Assembly (NCBI GenBank): GCA_031426455.1
Contig: JANPLI010000211.1
Location: forward strand, 30,957 to 94,956
Length of the DNA stretch: 64,000 nucleotides
From: JANNMJ01 sp031426455
GTDB lineage: Bacteria; Bacteroidota; Bacteroidia; Cytophagales; Hymenobacteraceae
Direction: 5' to 3'
A program made the position numbers and the translations under genes. Below, piece by piece: positions 33,470 to 46,000 of this stretch. The notes below the pieces were generated by a model. The model saw only the letters and a program-made list of their open reading frames with translations, had not been told where the DNA came from and ran no database searches. Each line of letters starts with the position of its first letter. The stretch's first letter is position 1.

Positions 33470-33911
33470 GGGCGCGCCGGCCCAGCCAGCACCCCACGGC
33501 CAAGCGAAGGTAATGGCAACCGTAGGTGCCGCCCGTCGCTGGTGGGCGCGCGGCTACGTTGTTCCCGCTTCCCCCAAAACCAAAAAACCGGGCACAACTC
33601 TGTTCCCGGTTTTTTCAATCTCCTAAAACCGGGAACAACCGCCGCCGGACGCGCCGGACCAGCAGCGCGGGCAAAGTCAGATGGGGATAGACGCGTCACG
33701 GGACGGAGTGCCAGATTACCTGAGTTACACGGCCTAATCAGGCGTTCGGCTCGGCCTTGACCGCTCGCCGCCGCTGGAAAACCAGACAACAGACGGGCGT
33801 TTTACTTATGTGGGTATTCCTGATTCAGGCGGCAGCCTGGGGGGCAGGTTGCAGTTCGTGGACGTAATCCGGTTGTTGGCCCCTCAATCAAAGCTGTTGG
33901 TCGATCGGCAC
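33470..33911. other. Intergenic region with overlapping hairpins and a short gene-like frame
   Basis: Between mod and the giant gene. Hairpin arms AAAAAACCGGG (33582-33592) and CCCGGTTTTTT (33605-33615) form a bidirectional terminator. The second arm also pairs with AAAACCGGGAAC at about 33624-33635, so the two folds compete. From 33738 to 33929 a plus-strand frame without any start codon reads protein-like (GGRLQFVDVIRLLAPQSKLL) and ends in GLGF, reminiscent of an outer-membrane protein terminus. I regard it as a possible relic only. Confidence 0.4.
33582..33615. terminator. Bidirectional intrinsic terminator upstream of mod
   Basis: Eleven-bp arms with A6 and T6 ends around a 12-nt loop give a U-run on either strand. 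It lies 140 bp before the mod start and 410 bp before the giant gene, insulating them from outside transcription. Confidence 0.7.
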
Positions 33912-33942
33912 TTGGGGCTGGGATTTTAACGAACTAGTTTTG
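33912..33942 (+). promoter_or_regulatory. Putative promoter of the giant surface protein gene
   Basis: TTG at 33912-33914, a 20-nt gap and TAGTTTTG at 33935-33942 match the Bacteroidota -33/-7 arrangement. The start codon is 83 bp downstream, and the sequence between is AT-rich. Confidence 0.65.
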
Positions 33943-34024
33943 TATTATCGGCAGGACTGCTCTGCTTATCAAGCACTAATACTGCTCATTGTCACTTTTC
34001 GGCTTTTAAAAGCCGTTGGTCTTT

Positions 34025-37000
34025 ATGAAAAAATCCTACCTGCTACTGCGACTTACGCTGCTGATGGGTCTGTTGGGCGGTGGCCTGACGAGGCCGCTGG
34101 CCTGGGCGCAAGTCACCCCCGACATTAGCACGACGCTCTCGGCGACGCCGGCTTCCCTCAACGCCACCGCGTCGGTGACGCTGACCGTGGGCGTGACCAA
34201 CACGGGCAGCGGTGCCGTTACAGCTACTAACGTGACCCGCACCGTGACGGGCTTACCCACGGGCCTGAGCGGGGTGACTTTCGGTGGCGCCGGAGCTGCT
34301 AACGCCACCTACAACTCCGGCGCGGGTTCCGTGACGTTCACCGGTGGGCCGTACAGCCTGGCCGCCAGCGGCGCGAGCCTCAATTATACGATTACGTTCA
34401 CGGTGCCGTGCGGCACGGCGTCGTTCACGGCCACCTCGACGGTAGGCTGCACCAGCGACACCGATACCGGCAACAACACCGCTACGGCTGGGGTGACGGT
34501 AAACAACACGACTGCACCCGCCACGCCGGGGGCGATCAGCAATACCGGCAACCCCGGAGCCCTGACCCTCTGCCGTAATGGTGCTGGTAACACGCAGAAC
34601 TACGCCATCAGCGCCGTAACTGGTGCCACTAGCTATACGTGGACGATTCCTACGGCCGTAGGTAGTATTTCGGGCGGAGCGGTAGTTGGTGCCAACAGCG
34701 TGCTGACGACCGCTTCCACCACTATCACGGTGACGCCTAACAATGCTAACTCTAACAATGCGGGCAACCTGACTGTGACGGCTAGCAACGCGTGCGGCAC
34801 GAGCAGCGCTCAAACGCTGGCGCTGATTAAAGCGGCGGGGGCGCCCGGCACGCCGACTGCCATCACGAACACGGGCGGTTTGTGCGCCGGGACGCAGGTC
34901 ACGTTCACCGCTACCCCGAACGGCGCTAATCCGATTGACACTTATAACTGGACGGTGCCTGCCGGCTGGACCTTGGTGTCCGGCCAGGGCACGGTCAGCA
35001 TCCAGGTTACTGTAGGGACTGCCACTGGTAACTTAACGGTCATTGCCACTAACCGGTGTGGCACCAGTGGTACGCGCACGACCAGCTTTACGCCGCTCGG
35101 CATCCAGCCAACGGTTACGGGCAATCAGACGCCCTGCACCGGCTCCGTCGTGACGTACACGGCCACGGCTGGCCTAGGAACTTATGCCTGGACGCTGCCA
35201 ACAGGTTATAGCGGATCCTCCGTCACGAACACGATCAACGTGACGGTGGGCGCCAGCGCCGGCAATGGTACCATCAGCGCGACGGCCACTTCCGGCGGCT
35301 GTACTTCCACGCCCGGGACGCTGGCGATCACGCCAACCCAGACGCCCACGCAGCCAGCGGTTATCAGCGGCAGCACAACGCCTTGCCAGAACTCGACGGG
35401 TAATATTTATTCGGTCGCTTCAGTGCCGGCAGGCGAAACTTATACCTGGTCGTACAGCGTCGCGGGCGCCACCTTCCCTGGCGGCAACACTGGCGCGAGC
35501 GTGAGCGTCTCGTTCGCGGCTGGCGCAGGCAATGGTAACCTGATCATCACGCCCACGGCTGGCACTGCGCCGATTTGCAGCGGCCCAATCCGCACGTTGG
35601 CGCTGACGCCGCTCGGCGCGCCGCCGACACCCAGCGCGATTTCCGGAGCTGCCGCACCGTGCGTCAGTTCGTCGCGGACGTATTCGGTAACGAACGTTGC
35701 CGGGCTGACTTATACCTGGGTGGTGCCAGCGGCGGTCGGCACGATTTCGTCTGGCCAGGGCACGAATAGCATTACCGTGGCCACGGCCGGCACCACCGGC
35801 ACGGGTAATATCACGGTGACGGCTACTTATACGGGCTGCACGACTGCTAGTGCGGCCAGCACCCGGAGTGTGACCTCCGTCGCGTCTTTGCCCGCTTCTG
35901 CCGCCATCGCCGGTCCGGCCGCCCCGTGCGCGGGCGCGACGGGCATCGTTTACACGGCTACGGCAGTAACGGGCGCCGTTTCGTATCAATGGAGCGTGAC
36001 CGGCACCGGCTGGAGCATCACGGCCAACGCCACCACCGCGGCGCCCACCTTTACGGTAGGCTCCGGTCCCGGTACTCTGACCGTGGCGGCCGTGAACGAC
36101 TGCGGTCCCGGCGCTACCCAGACCCGGATCATCACGCCTACCAGCGCTATTCCAGCCCAGCCGGGTGCCATTTCGGGGTCTGGTTCGATTTACATCAACA
36201 GAACCGGAAATATTTACACTATTGCCGCCGTGCCAGAGGCGGTTTCTTACACCTGGACCGTGCCGGCGGCCATCGGCACGATCACGGCCGGGCAGGGCAC
36301 CACCAGCATCACCGTGACGGCCGCCGCCGCAACCAATAGCGGCAACAGCATCAGCGTAGTGGCGATTAATAGCTGCGGCACCGGTCCGGCCCAGACGCTG
36401 CCCGTAAACGTGCTGGACGCTCCAGACGTGGTGACGACGGTCAGCGCCCCGGCCTTCGCCGATGCTGGCTCGTCGGTGTATTTTACTATTACGTACATAA
36501 ACATCGGTTCGCAGAACGCCACGGACGTCGTGACGAACCTGGCGATGAGCAACAGCTCGGGCAGTGTGCTGACGGGGATCAGCCTCTCGCAAAGCGGCGT
36601 CTTCACCCCGACGGCTGCCGACGGTGGCATTACCGGTATCGCTTCCTACGGGGCGATTACTCTGAACGCGGGGGCCAGCACTACCCGGACTTTCCTGATC
36701 ACGATGCCCGCTTCCGGAACCCTGACCGGCGTGGCATCGAGTACGCAGACCACGACTGATGCTAACCCGGCCAACAATGATGGCACCGCACCCGCCGCCA
36801 CGGCTATCGTGACGGCCCGGCAGAATGCGGACGTCATTACGGTCGTGGCGGGGCCGCAATTCGTGGCGCCAGGTCGGCAGGTAACCTACTCCATCACGCC
36901 CACCAACCAGGGGCCGTCGGTAGCTACCAACGTCGCGACGACCCTGACGGGCCTGCCAGCGGGCCTGACCGGCGTGACGGTGTTCGCAGGCGGAACCTAT

Positions 37001-40000
37001 AATAGCGGTACCGGCACCGTGACGTGGCCTGCCACGGCTGCCATTGCCCGGGGGGCTTCGTTGCCGTTGGGCGTTCGGTTCACGGCGGGTGCCTCGGGTA
37101 CCATCACCGTGACGGCTTCTTCCACTTCCACGACGCCCGATCCATTGGCTGCGAACAACAACGGGACCGGTGCGCAGGCTAACCTGACCACCCTGATCAC
37201 GGGCGCCGTTTCCAATACGGAATGCTCAAGCCCCGGCATCGACGGTGACCTGACTACCGTGGCTACCTCGGTGCTGAATACCTATTTTCCCGGTACCGGT
37301 ACGGTGAGTGCAGGTGCTGCAAGCGTGACGGTTGGTCCCGTCGCGACGGGTTACGGAACGGCGCCCATCGTGGCGGGCGACCTGGTTTTGCTCATCCAGA
37401 TGCAGGGCGCGGATATCGATGCCACCAATACCGATGCCTACGGCAGCGGCGTGGCGGGCCAGTTGCGGGCAAACGGCGCCCTTCGGAACGCGAACTACGC
37501 GGCGGGCCTCTACGAATACCGCATTGCGGCCAACACGGTACCTCTCACGGGCGGCACCATCACGCTGACGCGCCCCACGAGTTTCGGTTACACTACGGCT
37601 GCTGCTACCAGCAGTACCGGACGCCGCGTGTACCAGGTGATCCGGGTGCCGCAGTACCAAACCCTGACGCTGGGCGCGACCTTGACTGCTCCGCGCTGGG
37701 ACGGCACCACGGGCGGCGTAATGGCCGTGGACGTGGCAGGCGCAACCTTCTTCAATGGCCAAACGATCAATCTTGCGGGCATCGGTTTCCGGGGGGCGGG
37801 TGGTCGTCAGCTAGGGGGCGATGTTGGGGTCAACAACACCGATTACCGCCATACCGCCAGCCTCGCAACCAGCGCCGGTAAAGGCGAAGGCATTGCCGGA
37901 ACGCCGCGCTACCTCAACAATGCGGGCGTGCTGCTCGATCAGGGTTTTGATGGTTACCCCAACGGCGACTACGGGCGCGGTGCCCCCGGCAACGCGGGTG
38001 GGGGCGGCACCGACGGGCGCCCCAGCAATAACGACGAGAACTCCGGCGGTGGCGGCGGCTCGAACGCCGGGTACGGCGGGCGCGGCGGCAACTCCTGGAA
38101 CACGAACCTGGAAAACGGCGGTTTTGGCGGCGGTGACTTTACGGAAGCCAACCCCACGCGCCTGATTCTGGGCGGTGGCGGCGGCGCCGGTACCACCAAC
38201 AACGGCACCGGCACTCCAGGGGCGGGTTTCGCCTCATCGGGCGCGGCAGGCGGCGGTTTGTTGATTATGCGTACCGGCAGCGTGAACGGCACGGGTACGG
38301 TGAACGTCAGCGGCGCCGATATGACTTACCTGGCCGGTAACGACGCCTCCGGCGGCGGCGGCGGTGGTGGCTCGGCGGTGCTGGTGGCCAATCCCGGCGT
38401 CAGCCTGAGCGGCCTCACCATTCTGGCGAGAGGCGGTAACGGCGGCTCCAACACCGGCGGCGGAGCGCCCCACGGCCCCGGCGGCGGCGGTTCAGGCGGC
38501 GTAGTATTCACTTCGAACACGTTGAACGCTGCCACCTCGTTGCAGCCCGGCGTGACGGGTAGCACCTCAAACTCCAATATTTACGGCGCGGGCACCGGCA
38601 CCGCCGCCAGCGGTAACATCCTGACGAACCTGGTGGTAGCCGACTTGCCGAACCTGATTTCGGGCGCGGCCTGCTCGGCGGACGTGGTCGTGACGGCCTC
38701 CGGCCCCGCTGTAGCAGTGGCTGGCGCTTCCGTTATTTACACGGTCAGCGTGACCAACCTGGGCCTGAATACCGCCAATGGCGTGGTGCCAACCCTGACC
38801 CTGCCCGTTGGCGTGACCGTAACGGCGACGCCCTTCGGCTCGACGGTAAGCGGCAACGTAGTGACGCTACCCGCGATTGGCTCTATCGCGGTTGGGGCAG
38901 CGGCTATTAATTATAACGTTACCTTCACGATGCCCGCCGCCGATGTCACGGGCACGGCGGCGGCCACTTCGGCTTCCAACGACCCCGTGGAAGGTAATAA
39001 CGACGGCACGGCGACGAACGCTAACGTCACGACCCGCTACAACCCCGCCCCGGTGGCGAATCCGGCCACCATCGCGGCCGTGAACCCCGGCGGCACTAAT
39101 ACTTATGCGCTGGATAACACTTCGTTCTCCGGCACCGACGATGTTTCGGTGGCGTCGATCCGGCTCACGACGTTCCCCACGAATGCGACGAGCATCACCG
39201 TGAACGGGACGACCTACACGGCAGCTGGTGGCGGTGGCACGACGGCTTTCCCCGGCGCGGGCATTACGCTGCCCGCTACGGCGGCGGGCAACCTGGCGGC
39301 GGGCAACACGATTCTGATCGACCCCGTCAACAACGCGCTGGGCGCCAACCTGGCCGTGGTGCTGCCCTACGTGCTGATCGACAATGACGGCGGGCCTTCG
39401 AACCCGGCCAATATCACGATCAACTTCTCGGATTTGACCATCAGCGGGACGCTCTTCCACGACCTGAATGGCCTGACCAACAACCTGATCGATGGCACGT
39501 CCATTGGTCGGACTTTGACATCGAACATTCAGCTGTACGCCAACCTGCTCAACGCGGCGGGTACGGCCGTGGTGGCATCGGTAACGCTCCCGATAGCCGG
39601 CGCCATCGGCCAGTACAGCTTCGGCACGTTGGCGGGCTTACAGCAGAACACGTCTTACACGGTGGTGCTCGCGACAGCCAACAATTCTATCGTACCCGTG
39701 CTGCCCGCCGGCTGGGTAAACACCGCCGAAGGCACGACCACCGGCGACGGCACCCCGGACGGCAGCCTGACGACGGCCCTGACGACCACGGCCGTCAGCG
39801 GTGCCAATTACGGCATCGAGCAGCGCCCCACGGTGGGCGCCAACCAGGCTGTCACGACCGTGAACCCCGGCGGCACGCAGACGTACCCGGTGACCTCGAC
39901 GCTTTTCACCGGCGCCGATGTAAACGGCGGCACGGTGACGGGCCTCTACTTCGCCACGTTCCCGGCCAATGCCACCAGCATCACGCTGGACGGTAATTTT

Positions 40001-43000
40001 TATACGAACGCCACCTTCCCCGGCGCGGGCGTGACGGTGCCAGCGAATGCCGCCGGTAACCCCGTAACCCAGATTCGGATCGACCCGGTGAACAATACCG
40101 GCAGCAACGTCATCGTGGTATTGAGCTACCAGACCGTGGACAACGCCAACGTGTTGTCCACGAACGCAGCCACCGTCACGGTGACGTTCACGGATATCAC
40201 GATCAGTGGTAATGTGTACAACGACGGGAACGGTGCTGCTGTCACGACGACGGTGCCGATCGGTTCGGCCGCCGGCAACCAGCTTTACGTGAATCTGGTG
40301 GATGGTACGGGCACCGTAGTCGGTACCTCGACGGTGAATACCACGACTGGCCTTTATTCTTTGGGCACCGCCAACGGTACGCAAACCAATACCACCTTCA
40401 CGACGGTGTTGAGCACCGTGCAGGGGGTAGCAGGCACCACCACTGGCGCCACACCAGCACTACCAACAGGCTGGGTGAACACGAACGATGCAGTTAATAC
40501 CAGCAGTGCTACCGGCGATGGCCTGGCAAACGGGCAACAGAGCGTCAGCCTGGTAGCGGCCAGCATCGGTACTATCCTGTTCGCCATCGAGGATCGGCCG
40601 ACCGCCAACCCCACCAACGCGACGGTGGTGGTGAACACCAACAACCCCGGCGCCGCCACGCTTTACACGGTGCCTGCCGCCAGCTTTACGGCTTCCGACC
40701 CGGCGCCGGGTGGTGTGACGGGCCTGTATCTTGCGGCCTTCCCCGCCAACGCTAACAACATCCTGCTGACGCCTGTGGGCGGCGCGGCTACTACCTACAC
40801 GAGCATCACGTGGCCAGCAGCTGGTGTGACGGTGGCGGCGGCGGCGAGTGGTAATCCAAGCCAGAATATTCAAATCGATCCAATTGATGGGACGACGACC
40901 GTAGCTCTGGTGTACCAGGCCGTGGACGGAGCCGTGATCAATGGCGTAGCGAATACGGTCCGGTCGCTGAACTCGGCGACCGTGACGGTGAACTTCTCGG
41001 ACATCACCCTCAGCGGTACGGTCTTCCAGGATGTCAATGGCGGTACGATCAACGGTACGGGTATCGGCTCGGCAAGCGGTAGCCAGCTTTACGTACATCT
41101 GCTCACCAATACTGGAACGGCAATAGCCGGTTCGGTGCCGGCAACGGTCAACGCGGATGGTACTTATTTGCTCGGTACCGCCAACGGTGTCCGCCCCAGC
41201 ACGACGTACCGGGTGGTGGTCAGCACTTCGAACCTGACCACGACTACGACTTCGACCTTGCCTACCGGCTGGGTAAGTACCGCCGAAGGCATCGGCACCG
41301 CCGGCGACGGTACCGTGAACGGCATCGTGACCTCGGTACCGGCAACGCTGGCCGCCAACACCGCTGCTGGCGGCGCAGGCGTGAGCAATATCAATTTCGG
41401 TATTGAGCAGCGCCCCGTGGCCACGGCCAATACCATTACGCTGGTGAATCTGGGTGGTAATAATTCGTCGAGTGTGCCAGCTGCGGCCTTTGCCGGCACT
41501 GACCCCGACGCAGGCGGTATCATCAGCAGTATCCGCCTCACCGCCTTCCCGGCGGCGAACGCCACGAGCATTACGGTGAACGGCACGACCTATACCTTGG
41601 CCGGCGGCGGTGGCACGACGGCCTTCCCCGGTGCGGGTATTCTGCTGACCACCGACGCTAACGGCAATCTGGCGGCAGGCCAGACGCTGACCGTAAACCC
41701 GCTGAACGGCGCCGTGGCCGTGGTGCTGCCCTTCAACGTGATTGATAATGCCAACATCGCATCCAGCGCAACGGCTAACCTGACTATCAACTTCACCGAT
41801 CTCACCATCAGCGGTACGGTGTTGCAGGATCCGGACGGGCTGACCGATAGCCAGCTCAACGGCACGGCCGTCGGCTCGGCAAGCGGGACGGCGCTCTTCG
41901 CCAACCTGCTGAACGCCGCCGGTACGGCCGTGGCCGCTTCGGTGGCGGTGCCTACCACTGGTCCGACGACCGGCCAGTACAGCTTTGGTACGGCCAATGG
42001 CCTGGTGCAGAACACCTCGTACACGGTGGTGCTGACCACGACGGCCACTTCCATCACGCCGACATTGCCCACTGGTTGGGTGAACACCGCCGAGGGAATC
42101 GCCGCTACCGGCGACGGCACGATCAATGGTTCGACCACCATCGCGCTGACCACTACGGCCGTAGCCGGTGCCAATTTCGGGATCGAGCAGCGCCCCGTGG
42201 TGAACTGGGTGACGAACGTCCCGGTGAACAACACGGCGAGCGCGTCTGTCCTGAGCGCAGGCCTGAGTGCCACGGATGCCGATGGCACGGTCAGCTCGTT
42301 CCTGCTGACTTCCATACCGGCTGCTGCTGCCGGGACGCTGCGCTACAATGGCACCATTCTGACGGCGGGTAACATCGGCACCACTGTGATTCCGAACACC
42401 CCTGCTAGCCTGGCGCTGCTGACTTTCCAGCCGGTGAACGGCTTTGTCGGGAATGCGACGTTCACGTACACGGCCACCGATAATGCGGGCTTCGTCAGTA
42501 CCCAGAGCAATAATGCCGGCAGCATCACCGTCAGCGCGGCGACTTACACCATTCCGGTGGGCATCGCCGACGTGGCCACCACGATCACGCCTTCGGTCAA
42601 CCCCGTAATCGCGGCCACCGCTCTGAGCTTCGCGGTGACTTACACGAACGCCGGACCCAACTCGGCAGTGAACTACACCCAGACCCTGACGCTGACGGCC
42701 AACCTGGGCGCGGCCAACGTGACCTTCGCGAACCTGCCGACCGGCGTGACGGCCGCTTACAACAACACGACCGGCGTAGTGACCTTCACTGGTTCGCCCA
42801 CGACGCTGATCAGTGGCGCCAACCAGAACCTGACGGTGAATATCGCCTCGGTGCCGCCAAACCTGGCTTCGGTGACGGTCTCCACCACCGTGGGTACCAC
42901 CACGAACCAGGGCGCTGACACCGGCGCCAACTCGGCGACGGTAACGGTGCCCGTGACGCCGATTGCCGACGTGACGACCAGCCTGACCGGCCCCGCCACC

Positions 43001-46000
43001 GTGACCACAGGGGTGACGACCAGCCCCTATACGGTGACTTTCACCAATAATGGCCCTTCGACGGCTGCTGGCGTAACCCAGACCGTGACGCTGCCGGCGG
43101 GCGCTACGGGCATCACGGCTACCGGCGGTACGGTGAGCGGTACGACGATCACGTACCCCACGGGTACGCTCGCCTTGGGTAGCCCGGCGACGTTCACGTT
43201 CACCTACGTGCCTGCTGCGGGCGTTACCAGTGTGAGCGTTACCAGCAACGTGGGCACCAGCACGAGCCAGGGTGCCGATGCGGCCCCCAACTCGGCTACG
43301 CTGAACAGTAACCAGAATATGGAGCTGGCCGGTATAGTGTTCGATGACGTGAACTACGGCGGCGGAGCGGGCCGGACCTACGCCGCCGCCGATGCCGCCG
43401 CCGTCGCTTCTTCCTTCGCGAGCGGCGCCATTCGCCGCAGCGGAGCGCGGGTAGAACTCTACGATGCAACGGGTACTTACGTGACCTTCGCCACGACCGA
43501 CGCCGCTGGCCGGTATTCGTTCAGCGTGGCGCCGAATGCCACTTACACGGTGCGGGTGCCGAACAACGCGACCAATTCAGTGAGCAGTGTCCGGACGGGC
43601 ACCGGTACCCTGCCGGTGCAGACGTTCGTGAACGGTAATGTCAATCGGGTAGGCGGTGAAGCACCGGAAAAAGTAGATGCCGCCAACGGCACCACCGGTA
43701 CGACCCTGGCAAGCCTGAATACGGCGGCCACCATTGCTCAGTCGGTGACCACGGTGGCCGTGACCACGAGCAGTGCCACGACGCTGGACTTTGGGTTCAA
43801 CTTCAACACGGTCGTCTCGAACCGCGACGCCGGACAAGGTTCGCTGCGGCAGTTCATCACCAATGCCAATGCGTTGCCGAATACCAATTTGGCGCAGGCA
43901 GGCCAGACGGCGGGCCGCGAAACCACCATCTGGATGGTGCCGAACGGCGCCACTACGGGCGCCCCGGCAGGGCTGCGGAACAATCTGGTATCGGGCCTGA
44001 CCGGCAGCGCCGGCGCGGCGCGGGTGGTCGTGACGCTGGCTTCGGCCCTGCCCACGCTGACCGCGGCGTCCACGACCATCGACGGCGGTACCCAGACGAC
44101 CAATATCGGTAATACGAACACCGGCACGCTGGGAACCAGCGACGTGGTTGGCGTGGATGGCTTGCCCGTGACGGCGCTGAACCGGACGGAAGTGGAAATC
44201 GTCGGCAACAGCAGCTTCGCCTCGCCGCTGACTCTCGGCGCTAGTAACTCGACGCTGCGTAATGTGGCGATCCGGGGAGGTTCGATCAGCACGGTGACCA
44301 TCAACGGCACCGCTACGACGGGTAGCCTGCTCGAAAACAACCTGATCGGTACCAGTGCCATTGCTTACGCCTGGGCCGGTGACGCTACGGTATCGGGCAA
44401 CTTCGGGGTGGATGTGGTGGGCACTGCGGCTGCAACGGTCCGCAACAATGCCATCTCGTTCACGGGCAGCTCCGGTATGAAGCTGAATAACGGCACGACC
44501 ACCGTCGCGGTTAGTTCAGTGACCGGCAACCAGTTCCTGCAAAACGGCTATAACAATGCCGGCGGCGACGGCATCTCGCTCGGTGATGCTACCGGGGGAG
44601 CCGGGCCGGCCCTGATTCAGGGTAACCTGTTCACGCTTTCGAATTCGAGCGCGATTCAGCTGGAGATCGGCCAGACCGCCCTGACGCAGATGCGCAACAA
44701 CACGATGCTCTCGTGCGGGAAGGGCGGCGCCGGTACGGCGCTGAACTCGCTCGAAGGCTCGGCGATCTGCTACCTGCAGCGCAATGGTTCGCGCCGTGGG
44801 ACGACGGCCGACGACATCACCAGCAACCTGATCATCGGTACGCAGGCTTCCGGAATCGTGGTGGGCTACGGTCAGCAGAACGTGACCATCAGCCGGAACT
44901 CGGTCTATGGCTCCGGCTCGGTGGCGATCGATATCGTGACCAACCCCAATGCTTTCGTGGGAGGCCCCGGCTCCGGCGCCGTGGAATATGGCTCCGGCGA
45001 CGGCGTGACGCTGAACACGGGTGCTGTGGGCACCAGCGCCTCGCCGCTGCCCAACCGGGGAATGAACTACCCAATACTGACCCGCCTCGACGTGGTGAGC
45101 GGAAATATCGTGATCGAAGGGTTCGTGAAAGCCGGCTCGACGGTCGAGTTCTTCATTCCTGACCTTGACCCAACCCGCTTCGGGGAGGGCCGCACCTTCC
45201 TTGCCACTCGCGTGGAAGGCTCCGGTCAGGACACCGACGGGGGCACCGGTGCCTATGGCTCGGCGGCGATCAACGGCATCAGCCAGGGACAGGACGCCAG
45301 CGCCAGCCGCTTCTCGTTCACGCTGCCCTTCAGCTCCCTGACGGCCCAGCAACAGTCCGGCATTCTGGCCAGCGGCCTCACGGCCACGGCCACGCTCAAC
45401 GCGAATACGTCCGAGTTCTCCGGCAACGTGACCCTGTCGGCCGATGTGTTCACGACGGTGGTGCCGCTGGCCTCGCCGGTGAGCGCCGGAACCACAGCGC
45501 AGTTCACGGTGACCTTCAGCAATAACGGTCCCAGCACGGCCAACGGCGTGGTGGCGCAAGTGCAACTGCCCGCCGGCCTGACCGGGGTGAGCGTAGGCGG
45601 CGGCGGTTCCTACAACAACACCACCGGCCTGGTAACGTACCCGGCGCTGACGGCGCTACCCGCGAACACGCCCACCGTGTCGGTGATCACCTACACGCAG
45701 CCTGCTACGACGGGCGCCGTGACGGCGGCGGCTTCGGTCACCACCAGCACCAGCGAGAACGGGCTGTTTGCCAATAACGCCGCGACGAATACGATCCTGA
45801 CGGCCGCAAGCTTCGATCTGGTGACCACCATCAGTGGCCCGGCCACGACGGTCGCAGGCCAACTGGTGACCTACGCGGTGACCACCACCGATAACGGCCC
45901 CTCGGCCGCGCCTAACGTGGCGCAGACCGTGCAACTGCCCACCGGGCTGGCGTACGTATTCGTAACCAACGGCGGGACTTACGATGCCACGAGCGGCGTA

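Noticed and set aside
33738..33929. A 63-codon gene-like frame before the giant gene
   Set aside because: No ATG, GTG or TTG at a suitable place and it ends next to the promoter; at most a relic.
35420..36859. A 479-codon minus-strand frame opposite the giant gene
   Set aside because: Arg/Gly-rich antisense shadow; the sense strand carries clear PKD-like and DUF11 domains.
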